Assembly: GCA_018368345.1 (NCBI GenBank)
Contig: JAGZEK010000001.1
Coordinates: forward strand, 1-64,000
From: Collinsella sp.
GTDB taxonomy: Bacteria > Actinomycetota > Coriobacteriia > Coriobacteriales > Coriobacteriaceae
Direction of reading: 5' to 3'
DNA length: 64,000 nt
In this document: positions 33,312-43,000 of the stretch, piece by piece
How the letters are laid out: every line of letters begins with the position of its first letter
How positions within the stretch are numbered: the stretch's first letter is position 1
Notes under the pieces: model-generated
What the model saw: the letters and a program-made list of their open reading frames with translations, nothing else
Database searches by the model: none
What the model was told of the DNA's origin: nothing
Position numbers and translations under genes: made by a program

Positions 33312-34979
33312 TTAGAACAGGCCGGTGATGTTGCCGTCGTTGTCGACGTCGATGTTCTCGGCCGCGGGAACCTTGGGCAGGCCCGGCATGGTCAGAACAC
33401 TGCCAGTCAGTGCGACCACAAAGTGGGCACCGGCGGAAACCTTGAGCTCGCGCACCGTGATGCGGAAGTTCTCGGGAGCGCCCAGGGCCTTGGCGTTGTC
33501 GCTAAAGCTGTACTGCGTCTTGGCCACGCACACCGGCAGGTTGCCAAAGCCGTTCTCGCGCAGCTCGGCGAGCTGGCGCTTGGCGGCCGGCGTAAAGTCA
33601 ACGCCGTCGGCGCGGTAGACCTTGGTGGCAATGGCCTCAAGAGCGTCGGCCACATCGGCGCCGTCCTCATAGGCAAACTTGAGCTCGCTCGGCTGCTCAA
33701 TCAGACGCATGACCTCATCGGCAAGCTCGAGCGCGCCCTCGCCGCCCTTGGCCCAGACCTCGGAAAGCTTAACGTTGACGCCGAGCTTCTGGCACTCGGA
33801 CTCGATGAGCGCAAGCTCGGCCTCGGTGTCCGTCGGGAAGCGGTTGATGGCGACCACGCAGGGCAGACCATAAACGTTCTGGATGTTGTCGACGTGACGC
33901 AGCAGGTTGGGCATGCCGGCCTTGAGTGCCTCGAGGTTCTCCTCGTTGAGGTCGGCCTTGGCGACGCCACCGTTGTACTTCAGCGCACGAGCGGTCGCGA
34001 CGACCACGACGGCGCTGGGGCGAACGCCCGTCATACGGCACTTGATGTCGAGGAACTTCTCGGCACCCAGATCGGCACCGAAGCCGGCCTCGGTAATGGC
34101 AACATCGCCAAAGCGCATCGCCATACGCGTGGCCATGATAGAGTTGCAGCCGTGGGCGATGTTGGCGAAGGGGCCGCCGTGGACAAACGCGGGCGTGCCC
34201 TCGAGCGTTTGCACCAGGTTGGGCTTGAGCGCGTCCTTAAGCAACGCGGCCATGGCACCCTGGGCCTTAAGGTCGCGGGCACGGACGGGCTCGCCGGCAA
34301 AGCTGTAGCCGACGACGATCTCGCCCAGGCGCTCCTTGAGGTCGCTGATACTCGTAGACAGGCACAGGATTGCCATGACCTCGGAGGCGACGGTGATATC
34401 GAAGCCGTCCTCGCGCGGCACGCCCTGGGCCTTACCGCCAATACCGTCGATGACGTGGCGCAGCTGACGGTCGTTCATATCGACGACGCGCTTCCAAGTG
34501 ATGCGTTTAACGTCGATGCCAAGCTGGTTGCCCTGCTGGATGTGGTTATCAAGCATGGCGGCCAGCAGGTTGTTGGCAGCACCGATGGCATGGAAGTCGC
34601 CGGTAAAGTGCAGGTTGATATCCTCCATGGGGATCACCTGAGCCCAGCCGCCGCCGGCAGCACCGCCCTTAACACCAAAGACGGGGCCGAGCGAAGGCTC
34701 GCGCAGGGCCACGGCACTCTTGACGCCGCGACGACGCAGGCCATCGGCCAGACCGATGGTCGTGGTGGTCTTGCCCTCGCCCGCAGGCGTTGGGTTGATA
34801 GCGGTCACGAGGACGAGCTTGGCCTGGTGATCGGTCGGCTCGTTGAGCAGCGAATAGTCGACCTTAGCCTTGTCGAAGCCGTACGGAATAAGGTGCTTAA
34901 CGTCGACGCCGGCGTTCTTGGCCACCTCGGTAATAGGCAGCGGCGTGACAGAACGTGCGATTTCGATGTCAGTAGGCAT
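33312..34979 (-). CDS. fhs: Formate-tetrahydrofolate ligase
   Basis: The enzyme joins formate to tetrahydrofolate using ATP, giving 10-formyl-THF. The 555-residue protein shows the P-loop-like TPAGEGKTTTTIGLADGL near 66, ALREPSLGPVFGVKGGAAGGG near 95 and the folate-pocket region GGPFANIAHGCNS near 275. The start at 34979 follows GAAAGGA; the frame could extend upstream, but no better site exists. It feeds the C1-folate pathway with fchA and folD from the same window. No THF riboswitch was recognised in the upstream gap. Confidence 0.97.
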   Translation of the reverse strand: MPTDIEIARSVTPLPITEVAKNAGVDVKHLIPYGFDKAKVDYSLLNEPTDHQAKLVLVTAINPTPAGEGKTTTTIGLADGLRRRGVKSAVALREPSLGPVFGVKGGAAGGGWAQVIPMEDINLHFTGDFHAIGAANNLLAAMLDNHIQQGNQLGIDVKRITWKRVVDMNDRQLRHVIDGIGGKAQGVPREDGFDITVASEVMAILCLSTSISDLKERLGEIVVGYSFAGEPVRARDLKAQGAMAALLKDALKPNLVQTLEGTPAFVHGGPFANIAHGCNSIMATRMAMRFGDVAITEAGFGADLGAEKFLDIKCRMTGVRPSAVVVVATARALKYNGGVAKADLNEENLEALKAGMPNLLRHVDNIQNVYGLPCVVAINRFPTDTEAELALIESECQKLGVNVKLSEVWAKGGEGALELADEVMRLIEQPSELKFAYEDGADVADALEAIATKVYRADGVDFTPAAKRQLAELRENGFGNLPVCVAKTQYSFSDNAKALGAPENFRITVRELKVSAGAHFVVALTGSVLTMPGLPKVPAAENIDVDNDGNITGLF

Positions 34980-35125
34980 GGGCGGTCCTTTCGTTACCGA
35001 ATGAGAAAAAGACCAATTCAGCATAGCACGGGCGCGCAATAGTAAAACACCCATAACCGATGAACGGCGATATGTTTACCCGATGCCCAGCGATAGCCTA
35101 CAGACTAGCCAAAACAAACCCGTCT

Positions 35126-36193
35126 CTAAACGGCTGGCTCGATGCCCAAGTGCTCAAAGGTGCGAAGCGTTGCCTGACGACCCTGAGGCGTACGAATCAT
35201 CAAGCCGCACTGCAGCAGATAGGGCTCATAGACATCCTCGAGCGTGCCCGGGTCCTCGCCCACCGCGCTGGCAAGGGTCGTAAGTCCCACGGCACGACCG
35301 GAGAACGTCTTAGCGAGCGTCTCCAAAATGCGAATATCCATCCAGTCCAGACCGAGCTCATCGATCTCGAAGAACTCGAGCGCCTGGCGGCAGATATCGA
35401 GCTCGATGGGGCCGTTGCCGCGCACCTGTGCGTAATCGCGCACGCGCTTGAGCAGGCGGTTGGCAAGACGCGGCGTGCCGCGCGAACGCGAGCCGATCTC
35501 GAGTGCACTGGAATGGTCGATCGCCACGCCCAGGATAGTCGCCGAGCGCGTCACGATCTGCGCGAGCTCCTCGACCGTGTAGTAATCCAGGCGATATGAA
35601 ATGCCAAAGCGGTCGCGCAACGGGCCGGTCAACATGCCTGAGCGGGTCGTTGCCGCTACCAGCGTAAACTTGGGAATATCCAGGCGAATCGAGCGAGCCG
35701 CCGGACCCTTGCCAATCACGATATCGAGGGCAAAGTCCTCCATCGCGGGGTACAGGACCTCCTCGACCGAACGGTTGAGGCGGTGGATCTCGTCGATAAA
35801 CAGCACATCACCCGGCTGCAGGTTGGTAAGGATAGCCGCCAAGTCGCCGGTGCGCGCAATGGCCGGACCGCTCGTCGTCTTAATCTGGGCGCCCAACTCG
35901 TTAGCGATAACCGTAGCCAGCGTTGTCTTGCCCAGACCCGGAGGGCCCGAGAAGATCACGTGGTCGAGCGTCTCGCCACGGCTCTGCGCCGCTTCGATCA
36001 ACACGCGCAGGCTCTGCTTGATGTGCTCCTGGCCACAGTAGTCGTCCAGGCGCTGGGGGCGCAAAGTGCGGTCGACATCGAGGTCCTCGGCCGTCAGCTC
36101 CGAGCCCACCATGCGCTCGCCGTGCGCCATGGATGCCGCCGGCGAGTTGCCGGGCGTCGCCCACAGGTCCTGAGAGTCATCGGCTTCCCACAT
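35126..36193 (-). CDS. ruvB: Holliday junction branch-migration ATPase RuvB
   Basis: The 355-residue AAA+ motor drives Holliday junction migration with RuvA. It has LRPQRLDDYCGQEHIKQSL near 46, Walker A SGPPGLGKTTLA near 83, Walker B-type LFIDEIHRLNR near 131, the sensor-I ATTRSG near 180 and a C-terminal winged helix that includes EPYLLQCGLMIRTPQGR. The ATG at 36193 overlaps the ruvA stop by one base (TGATG), so translation is coupled; a GTG one codon earlier is an alternative. It is the last gene of the ruvCAB operon. Confidence 0.97.
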   Translation of the reverse strand: MWEADDSQDLWATPGNSPAASMAHGERMVGSELTAEDLDVDRTLRPQRLDDYCGQEHIKQSLRVLIEAAQSRGETLDHVIFSGPPGLGKTTLATVIANELGAQIKTTSGPAIARTGDLAAILTNLQPGDVLFIDEIHRLNRSVEEVLYPAMEDFALDIVIGKGPAARSIRLDIPKFTLVAATTRSGMLTGPLRDRFGISYRLDYYTVEELAQIVTRSATILGVAIDHSSALEIGSRSRGTPRLANRLLKRVRDYAQVRGNGPIELDICRQALEFFEIDELGLDWMDIRILETLAKTFSGRAVGLTTLASAVGEDPGTLEDVYEPYLLQCGLMIRTPQGRQATLRTFEHLGIEPAV

Positions 36194-36813
36194 CACGCAT
36201 CCATTCCGAGTCGCTTAAGCGCCGCGCCGAGCAGATCCTCGACGCGCATATTCTGCCCATCATACCCGCTCAGGGCAACATCGGTCTCCTGCGGGCTAAA
36301 GCCCATGGAAAGGAGCGCCGCACGGGCGTCATCGATGGCCGAGGGAGCGGCGGCGGGCACGGGCATCGCAACCTGGCCGGGAATCACGTCGACCGGCACA
36401 AAGCCCTTATCCTTAGCAAAGGTGCTCTTGAGCTCCAAGATGAGGCGCTGAGCTGTCTTTTTGCCCACACCGGGCACCTTGGCCATGCCCTTGTCGTCCT
36501 CGGCCATCACCAGGGAATACAGCTGTCCCACGGTATAGGTGGAAAGCACGGCAAGCGCCAGGCGCGGACCGACACCCGAGACGGAAACGAGCCGATCGAA
36601 CATCGTACGCTCGTCCTTGGAAGCAAAGCCAAAGAGCGTCATGGCGTCCTCACGGACCTGCATGCGGGTATAGAGGCGAACCTCACCGCCGGGCGTGGGC
36701 AGCGTGGCAGCAGTGCTGCCCGAAATACCGAGCTCAAAGCCCACGCCCGATACATCGACGACGGCCGAACTCATCGTGGCCTCGACAAGCGTTCCATGGA
36801 GCTGGGAGATCAT
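36193..36813 (-). CDS. ruvA: Holliday junction DNA-binding protein RuvA
   Basis: The 206-residue protein has the RuvA domain order: an N-terminal OB fold (MISQLHGTLVEAT...VDVSGVGFEL), tandem helix-hairpin-helix segments (VSGVGPRLALAVLS near 75 and VPGVGKKTAQRLILELK near 110) and a C-terminal domain (ALLSMGFSPQETDVAL near 165) that contacts RuvB. It overlaps ruvC and ruvB by one base at each end. Together they resolve recombination intermediates. Confidence 0.97.
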   Translation of the reverse strand: MISQLHGTLVEATMSSAVVDVSGVGFELGISGSTAATLPTPGGEVRLYTRMQVREDAMTLFGFASKDERTMFDRLVSVSGVGPRLALAVLSTYTVGQLYSLVMAEDDKGMAKVPGVGKKTAQRLILELKSTFAKDKGFVPVDVIPGQVAMPVPAAAPSAIDDARAALLSMGFSPQETDVALSGYDGQNMRVEDLLGAALKRLGMDA

Positions 36814-37334
36814 CAGTATCCGGTTCCTCTCTGTTGATAGAACTCGCCACCGGTGAGGGCACGGGTGCGGCTTAAGTTAACGTGGCAGATGGCACAGGCC
36901 AGGGCATCGGCGGCATGATCGGGATGCGGATCGTGGTCGAGCTGCGTAAGCGTGCGCACCATGTAAGCGACCTGCCGCTTGTCCGCAGCGCCGGTGCCCA
37001 CCACGGCCTGCTTGATCTGCATAGGCGTGTATTCGCCGATCTCGAGCGCGCACTCCGAAAGCGCCACAAGCGCAGCCCCGCGGGCATGTGCCGTAGGGAT
37101 AGCCGAGCGAACGTTGGCGCCAAAGTAGATGCTCTCGATGGCGGCGGTATCGGGACGGTAGCGCTCGACGACGTCCTTAAGGTCGCGGGCAATGTGCGAA
37201 AGGCGCACCGCGAGCGGGCTTCCGGCACTGGTCTCAATACAACCGTAGGCACGACAGCGAACCTCGCCGCGCCGTTCCTCGATAATCCCCCAACCCGTAT
37301 GGGCCAAACCGGGGTCGATACCCAAGATGACCAA
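36813..37334 (-). CDS. ruvC: Crossover junction endodeoxyribonuclease RuvC
   Basis: The 173-residue resolvase has the RNase-H-like acidic residues of the family: Asp7 in GIDPG, Glu in AIESIYFG near 67, and the C-terminal DHAADALACA pair. A TTG at 37334 is the start, with GGGGAGG 8 bases upstream. It is first in the ruvCAB operon, downstream of a LexA-type box at 37391-37402, suggesting damage-inducible expression. Confidence 0.95.
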   Translation of the reverse strand: MVILGIDPGLAHTGWGIIEERRGEVRCRAYGCIETSAGSPLAVRLSHIARDLKDVVERYRPDTAAIESIYFGANVRSAIPTAHARGAALVALSECALEIGEYTPMQIKQAVVGTGAADKRQVAYMVRTLTQLDHDPHPDHAADALACAICHVNLSRTRALTGGEFYQQRGTGY

Positions 37335-37390
37335 GCCAGCCTCCCCTCGCCTTTTGCCAAGCGCAAGGCAAGGCCCCGCGCATCATTCAC

Positions 37391-37402
37391 GAACGTCTGT
37401 TC
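37391..37402. promoter_or_regulatory. LexA (SOS) box upstream of ruvCAB
   Basis: GAACGTCTGTTC matches GAAC-N4-GTTC exactly, the core of the Gram-positive and actinobacterial LexA box, and is flanked by C on the left and T on the right. It is 57 bases before the ruvC start, in the only sizeable gap upstream of the operon. The site and the operon's role in repair agree. Confidence 0.75.
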
Positions 37403-37471
37403 TAGAATAACACAACGGGGCCAAGATGCTTAGTTGAAGTGTCGGGGTTGGGAGCGAATCCTATCCCATAG

Positions 37472-39457
37472 TTAATTTTGAGAAAAGAACGGGAATTGAC
37501 GGGGATCCACCGGCGGGTGCGGCATCGGGCCACCCTGCGGGCCACTTTGCGGGCCGACCTGACCACCCATCATCTTATCGATGGCGTCCTGAACCTCGCC
37601 CTCAAACTTCTTCATGCCTTCATGCAAGCGGCGCTGACCGTCCTCGGAACGCAGCTCCTCCATCTGCTCGGGCGAAATACCCAGCAGCTCGCCGAGCACG
37701 CCCATCATCTCGCTTCGCATGCGCTCGCTCGTATCCTCGTCGGCAAAGCGACGCACCTCGGCGCGTGCCAGCGAATCGACCGTCATGCGCTCTTTACCGC
37801 TAAGGCCAAGATCGGACCACGCGAGCATATACGGCCAAGAGCGCTCGGCAAATGAGCGGGCAGAGACGATCGGCGCCGTGGGCAGCTGGTGGCGGGCAGC
37901 CTCGCCCTGGCGCACGAGCATCAGCAGCAGCGAGCAGGCCTCGGGCTTGCCAGCCGCCATCGGAATGTCATCGAAGGGTCGGTTGCGGTCCACGTGTGAC
38001 TCGAGCGTGCCATCGACCTCGCCCGGCTCAAGCCCGCCGAGCAGCTGCGCCGCGCGGTCGAGCATATCGACCGGACCATTGAGTGTCGAAAGCGCCTGCG
38101 CCAGCACGCGCTCCATACAATCCTCCACCGCGTTGAGCGTTACGAGCTCCTGCGGCACCACGGCAGACGTACGGTTGCGCACGCGCGCCACAAACTCGAG
38201 CGTCGACAGGTATACATCGCCAAAGGGCGCGTAATCGCCCTGGTAGCCCCCGCACAAAACGGGTGCCGCCAGCGCGTACTCGGTTTTGGACAACGGGCTC
38301 AGCGCCATCGCGCCCAGCTCGAGCGCCGTATCCTCCAGCATGAGGCCAAGCGTGCGCGAGCGCAGACGCTCGGCGTCGCCCGCCGACACGTCGCGGTCGA
38401 GAACGCGCGCGGCATCCGGCGCGTCGCGCTCAACCGTGCGAATATGCAGGCGCTCGGCAATGGCGCGAACGGCGGCACAGCGAGCCGACTCCGCCTCCTC
38501 CTGCGCCGGTGTAAAAATGCGGTTGCGCCCCAGCACCAAGCCGATCACGTTGCGCGAGCCCAATGCATCGACGGCCAGCGCCGCAAGCAAAGACGACGGC
38601 AGATCGCCCTCGAGCGCCACCACGGCGCGCGATGTCCCGTGGGCACGGGCGTTATCACGCACGGCGAGCACCAGCGCCTGCCACAGCCACTCCTCGGAGC
38701 GGAACTCGGGCAGTTCGTGATCTTCCAGGGCATCGAGCATCACGCCGCGCTGAATCTCCTGAACCAGCAGGCTCTCCTCAAAACACGGCGCCTGGGCCAC
38801 CACGCGGCCGCAGTCATCGAGCACAAACGACCCGCCGGTATACACCGACTCGTCGTACGCACCGACCGGCACCATGCAGGCAAACCACACACTGCGTTTG
38901 GATGCGATCTTGCGGTAGGCTCCGCTGCGCACGGCTGCAACGGCAGCGGTCTCGCGGTCGGTCATATCGAATGCGTTGAACTGGAAATAGGCAATGAGGT
39001 CGACACCAGTCGGCAGCATCTCGAGCTCGCGGTCCAGGTCGAAGATCACCGCGATGCGCACGCCGTCCACGTCGAACACCGGCGGCGCCCAACGCGCGTC
39101 GTTGTTCTCGCCGCGCTGCAGGGCAATGCTTGCGCGCGCGGGCACCACGCGACCGCCCTTGAGCATCATATAGTCGAGCAGGGGCTGCCCCTCAAACGAA
39201 ACCGCCGCGGGCACGATGCAGATCATGTCGAGCTCCTGGATGCGCTCGGCGACACCGGTCAGACCGGCAAGCATATCGTGCTCAAAGTCGGCAGCGCCCA
39301 CCAGGCCGCCGGGCAGAGCGCCCATAAAGAGCGGGGCCGGCACGCACAGCACGCGCGCACCGCGTTCATGGGCCAGGCGCGCCTGGTCCTCGATGCGGCC
39401 GCAGATACCCTCAATATCACCCAGGCGCATATCGATCTGTGCAAGTGCGAGCTTCAT
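37472..39457 (-). CDS. Catalytically degenerate glutamine-dependent NAD-synthetase homologue
   Basis: The 661-residue protein has the two-domain layout of NadE: an N-terminal nitrilase-like amidohydrolase and a C-terminal NAD-synthetase region, recognised from AALAVDALGSRNVIGLVLG (about 291-310) and LSKTEYALAAPVLCGGYQGDYAPFG-like sequence further on. The expected catalytic residues are missing: the nitrilase Glu position reads PAP (40-42), the Lys region reads LQRGENND (113-120), the Cys position reads VIFDL (Phe139), and the ATP-binding SGGxDSS reads EGDLPSS (283-289). The tail (about 625-661) is Gly/Pro/Met-rich. It is probably a pseudoenzyme. It lies 137 bases upstream of ruvC on the same strand. 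Confidence 0.75.
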   Translation of the reverse strand: MKLALAQIDMRLGDIEGICGRIEDQARLAHERGARVLCVPAPLFMGALPGGLVGAADFEHDMLAGLTGVAERIQELDMICIVPAAVSFEGQPLLDYMMLKGGRVVPARASIALQRGENNDARWAPPVFDVDGVRIAVIFDLDRELEMLPTGVDLIAYFQFNAFDMTDRETAAVAAVRSGAYRKIASKRSVWFACMVPVGAYDESVYTGGSFVLDDCGRVVAQAPCFEESLLVQEIQRGVMLDALEDHELPEFRSEEWLWQALVLAVRDNARAHGTSRAVVALEGDLPSSLLAALAVDALGSRNVIGLVLGRNRIFTPAQEEAESARCAAVRAIAERLHIRTVERDAPDAARVLDRDVSAGDAERLRSRTLGLMLEDTALELGAMALSPLSKTEYALAAPVLCGGYQGDYAPFGDVYLSTLEFVARVRNRTSAVVPQELVTLNAVEDCMERVLAQALSTLNGPVDMLDRAAQLLGGLEPGEVDGTLESHVDRNRPFDDIPMAAGKPEACSLLLMLVRQGEAARHQLPTAPIVSARSFAERSWPYMLAWSDLGLSGKERMTVDSLARAEVRRFADEDTSERMRSEMMGVLGELLGISPEQMEELRSEDGQRRLHEGMKKFEGEVQDAIDKMMGGQVGPQSGPQGGPMPHPPVDPRQFPFFSQN

Positions 39458-39499
39458 GGCTCAGCCCTTTCCGTCGTAAACCGTCGTTGTCGTAGTAAA

Positions 39500-39528
39500 A
39501 GCGCCGGCCGCAAGATGCAGTCGGCGCT
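39500..39528 (-). terminator. Terminator after the superoxide reductase gene
   Basis: On the minus strand AGCGCCG pairs with CGGCGCT around a 15-base loop, followed by TTTACTAC. It lies between the reductase stop and the start of the NadE-like gene. Confidence 0.65.
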
Positions 39529-39574
39529 TGCATGTGCATATGCTAGCTATGATACCCCGAGCGGGGGCACGCTC

Positions 39575-39937
39575 CTAGAACGTCGCGGACCACAGCCCGT
39601 GCAGGTTGCAATAGGCATAGACGGTACCGGTCTTGGAACCGCCGGCAAAAAACGTCGCGGGCTTCATGCCGGGCTGTAGGTAGTGGACTTCCAGACGGCC
39701 CTCGGCCTCGAGCGCGATCCACTCGATATAGTGCTCGGGCAGGCTGGGGTGCTCGACCGAACCCACGCGCGCACGGATCACGTGACCGTCGCGTTCGCTC
39801 TCGACGACGGGCACGTGCTTCTCGTGCGCCGCGTCCTCGGTGTTCGCGGTCAGCTCCGTGCAGCCGGCGGGGGTTGCAACGTCGTCGCCAAGGGCGGCAA
39901 TGAGCTTACCATTAGGGTCCTTAAAGAATTTCGCCAT
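39575..39937 (-). CDS. Superoxide reductase (neelaredoxin/desulfoferrodoxin-like, one iron centre)
   Basis: The 120-residue protein reduces superoxide to peroxide without making oxygen, which suits an anaerobe. The iron centre II ligands are all visible: His41 in EKHVP (with the active-site Glu39-Lys40), His63 in EHPS, His69 in EHYIEW, and Cys110/His113 in YCNLHG. The N-terminal desulforedoxin part is present in outline (FKDPNGKLIAALGD) but has lost its metal-binding cysteines, so only the catalytic centre remains. AAAGGAG fixes the start at 39937. It probably has its own transcript. Confidence 0.93.
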   Translation of the reverse strand: MAKFFKDPNGKLIAALGDDVATPAGCTELTANTEDAAHEKHVPVVESERDGHVIRARVGSVEHPSLPEHYIEWIALEAEGRLEVHYLQPGMKPATFFAGGSKTGTVYAYCNLHGLWSATF

Positions 39938-40038
39938 GATGTTCTCCTTTGCTGATGTGCCGGTGTTCTCGATGCTTCTTATGCCCAAAGGCAAACGAAA
40001 CATCCACGGCATCGCAAATGAACACATAACGAGCGAGG

Positions 40039-43000
40039 CTAGCGCCCGTCGCCGCCGAGCAGCGCCAGAACGTCCTCGCGGGTAAACAGCGCCGAAGAGA
40101 TGCCGTCGCCGCCGAGCACGCTGTTGACCAGATCGCGCTTGGACTCCTGCATCTGCATGATGCGCTCCTCGATCGTGTCCTTGGCGATGAGCTTGTACAC
40201 GGTCACGGTGTGCTGCTGACCAATGCGGTGGGCGCGGTCGGTCGCCTGGTCTTGCGCCGCCACGTTCCACCACGGGTCGTAATGGATGACCACGTCGGCT
40301 GCCGTCAGGTTCAGGCCGACGCCGCCCGCCTTGAGCGAGATCAGAAAGACCGGCACCTCGCCCGCCTGGAACTGCGCGACCATCCTGGCGCGGCTTTCCT
40401 TGGACGATGCGCCCGTGAGCTTAAGAAAACCGATGTCCTCCTTGGCCAGGCGCTTACTGATGATATCGAGCATACCCGTGAACTGGCTGAACAGCAGAAT
40501 GTGATGCCCACCGTCGAGCGCGCCATGTACGAGTTCCATGCAAGCGTCGAGCTTGGCGCTCCCCGACTTGTAGTCCTCGTAGTGCAGATGCGGGTCGCAG
40601 CAGATCTGGCGCAGCTTGGTGAGCTCGGCGAGCACCTTGAGCTTGTCCTTCTTAAACTCGTTGGCCTCGCGATGCTGCACCTGCTGGGCGATGCGGTCCT
40701 GGTTGGCCAGGTAGAGCTTGCGCTGCTCGCCGGTGAGCTGTGCCATGACGGTATCCTCGATCTTCTCGGGCAGGTCGGCCACCACGTCTTCTTTGACGCG
40801 GCGCAGCACAAACGGCGATACGAGTGCCTGCAGACGAGCGGCGCTATCGCCCTCGGCATGCTCGACGGGACTCTCAAAGCGCTTGGCAAACGAATCGCGC
40901 GTGCCCAAAAGGCCCGGCATCAAAAAGTCGAAGATGCTCCAGAGCTCAGACAGACGGTTTTCGATGGGCGTGCCCGTCAGGGCAAAGCGCACACCGGCGG
41001 GCAGGCGCTTGGCGGCGCGTGCCACCTGGGTGAGCGGGTTTTTAATGTACTGGGCCTCGTCGAGCACCACGCGGGCAAAGTCCTGCTCGGCATACTCGTC
41101 GATATCGCGGCGCATGAGGTCATACGAGGTCACGACCACGTTATGCTCAGCCACGCCGGCAATTTGCACGCGGCGCTGCGCCTTGGCGCCCACGATGGCG
41201 CACACATCGAGCGACGGGACAAAGCGCTCCAGCTCAGCAGTCCAGTTGTACACGAGCGACGCGGGGCACACCACGAGCGTGGGCTTGGTGTCCCCCGCCT
41301 CCACGCGCGCCAGGATATGCGCGATCATCTGCAGCGTTTTGCCCAGGCCCATGTCGTCGGCCAAAATGCCGCCGAGGCCCAGATGTTCGAGCGAACCGAG
41401 CCACTGGTAGCCATCGACCTGGTAGCCACGAAGCGTGGCCTTGAGCGAGGCGGGCACCGTAAAGTCCATCTTGCCGAGCGTGTCCAGACGCTCGACGGTG
41501 CGACGGAACGCGGCATCGCGATCGGCCTCGAGCGCTGGCGTGCGCGCGAGCATACTATCGACAAACAGGGTGCTCGACGCGGGAAGAGACACGCCATCGA
41601 GCAGGTCGACGGCATCGACGCCCAGGTCCTCGGCAAGACCAAAGGCGGCGCGAGCGCCCTCGTCCAGGCGCACGATGTCGCCGGACGTCAGGCGCGCAAA
41701 CGTCTGATGGCGCTTGTACGAGTCCAGATAGATGGCAAGGTCTGCGGCCGAAAGCCCACTCGCGCCCAGCTCGACGTCGAGCAGGTTGCTCTTGACGGTC
41801 GCGCGCACCGAGAGCTTGGGCGCAGGACGTACTGAAATCTGGCGCAGGCGGTCGCTGAGCATGACCTCGCCGAGCTCGGACAGCGCAGACAGACCCTCGG
41901 TGAGCAGGCGGAACAGACTCTCGTCATCGCGCTCCTCAAACGCCAGGCCGCCCTCGTAGAAATCGAAGTACATGGCAGCCGTGTCCATAACGCGAAACTC
42001 CGACACCATGTCGCGGGGCGGCACGCCGGGGCGTTGGTCCTCGAAGGGGCTTCCCGGAGCACCCAGGCTAAAGAGATCTGCCGACCAATCGCCGTAGGCA
42101 ACCGTGATCTTGCAGGTCACAAGCCCGTCGTCGACACCGATTGCCATGGCAAAACTCGGCTCGGGCGCCACGGTGTCGAGCACGGCGGGAGCGGTGAGGT
42201 CGGTGTATTCGCGCAGCACGGGCAGCGCCATGCGACAGAACTCACCTACCTGTTCGGCGGCGATATGGACCGGCGTGCGACAGGGCAGCAGACGCGACAG
42301 AAACGGCGCGGCATGCTGGGCAAACGCCGCGTCTGCACGGCGTGCACGATGTGTATCGACCAGATAAGCAACATCGCCGGAGGCAAAACAGTACGCATCG
42401 GCAGGCAGGCGCAGGTCATAGCTGCCGCCGGCCGCCGGCGCGATCTTGGCGGCAAGGAGTGGCGGGCGTTTTGCCGAGGCCTCATCCTCCCCCTCCGGCA
42501 CCGACTCAACCGCCACCTCGTAGGAACGATGCGTCGTCGTCCCCCGCGACCAGGCGGGCTCAAAGGAAATGGTCCGGCCGCGCAGCAAGTCCAGCATGTA
42601 TACGATGTCATGCTCGGACAGCGGCAGCTGACGCTCGGCGACAAAACCGCTGCGTGCAAAATCGTACGACGCCGAGCGTGAACTCGTGATGTCGTAAAGA
42701 TAGGAAACCGTCGTCGCGACAAGGTCGAGCAGGCGCACCGAAACCTCGTCAAAAGTCTCGGGCGTATGGAGGAACGTAAGCTTCTTGCCATACGAGAACG
42801 TGCCACCGCGCACGTAGGCGGCGGCCATGCCGTCGATGTCCTTGACCACGTAGGATACCGAGCCGCAGCGGATGCGAAGCTCGAGCGCCCAGCTAAAGCG
42901 GTCGGCAAACAGCGGATTGTAGTACGGCACCAGCGAGGGCTCCAATACCGCCTTGGGGGCATCGGGGTCGACGGTGGCGACAAGCTTGCGGCGCATGCCC

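Noticed and set aside
33423..35042. Long plus-strand frame opposite fhs
   Set aside because: Antisense shadow of a well-supported fhs gene.
34980..35125. THF riboswitch upstream of fhs
   Set aside because: The conserved core expected for a THF riboswitch was not found in the gap.
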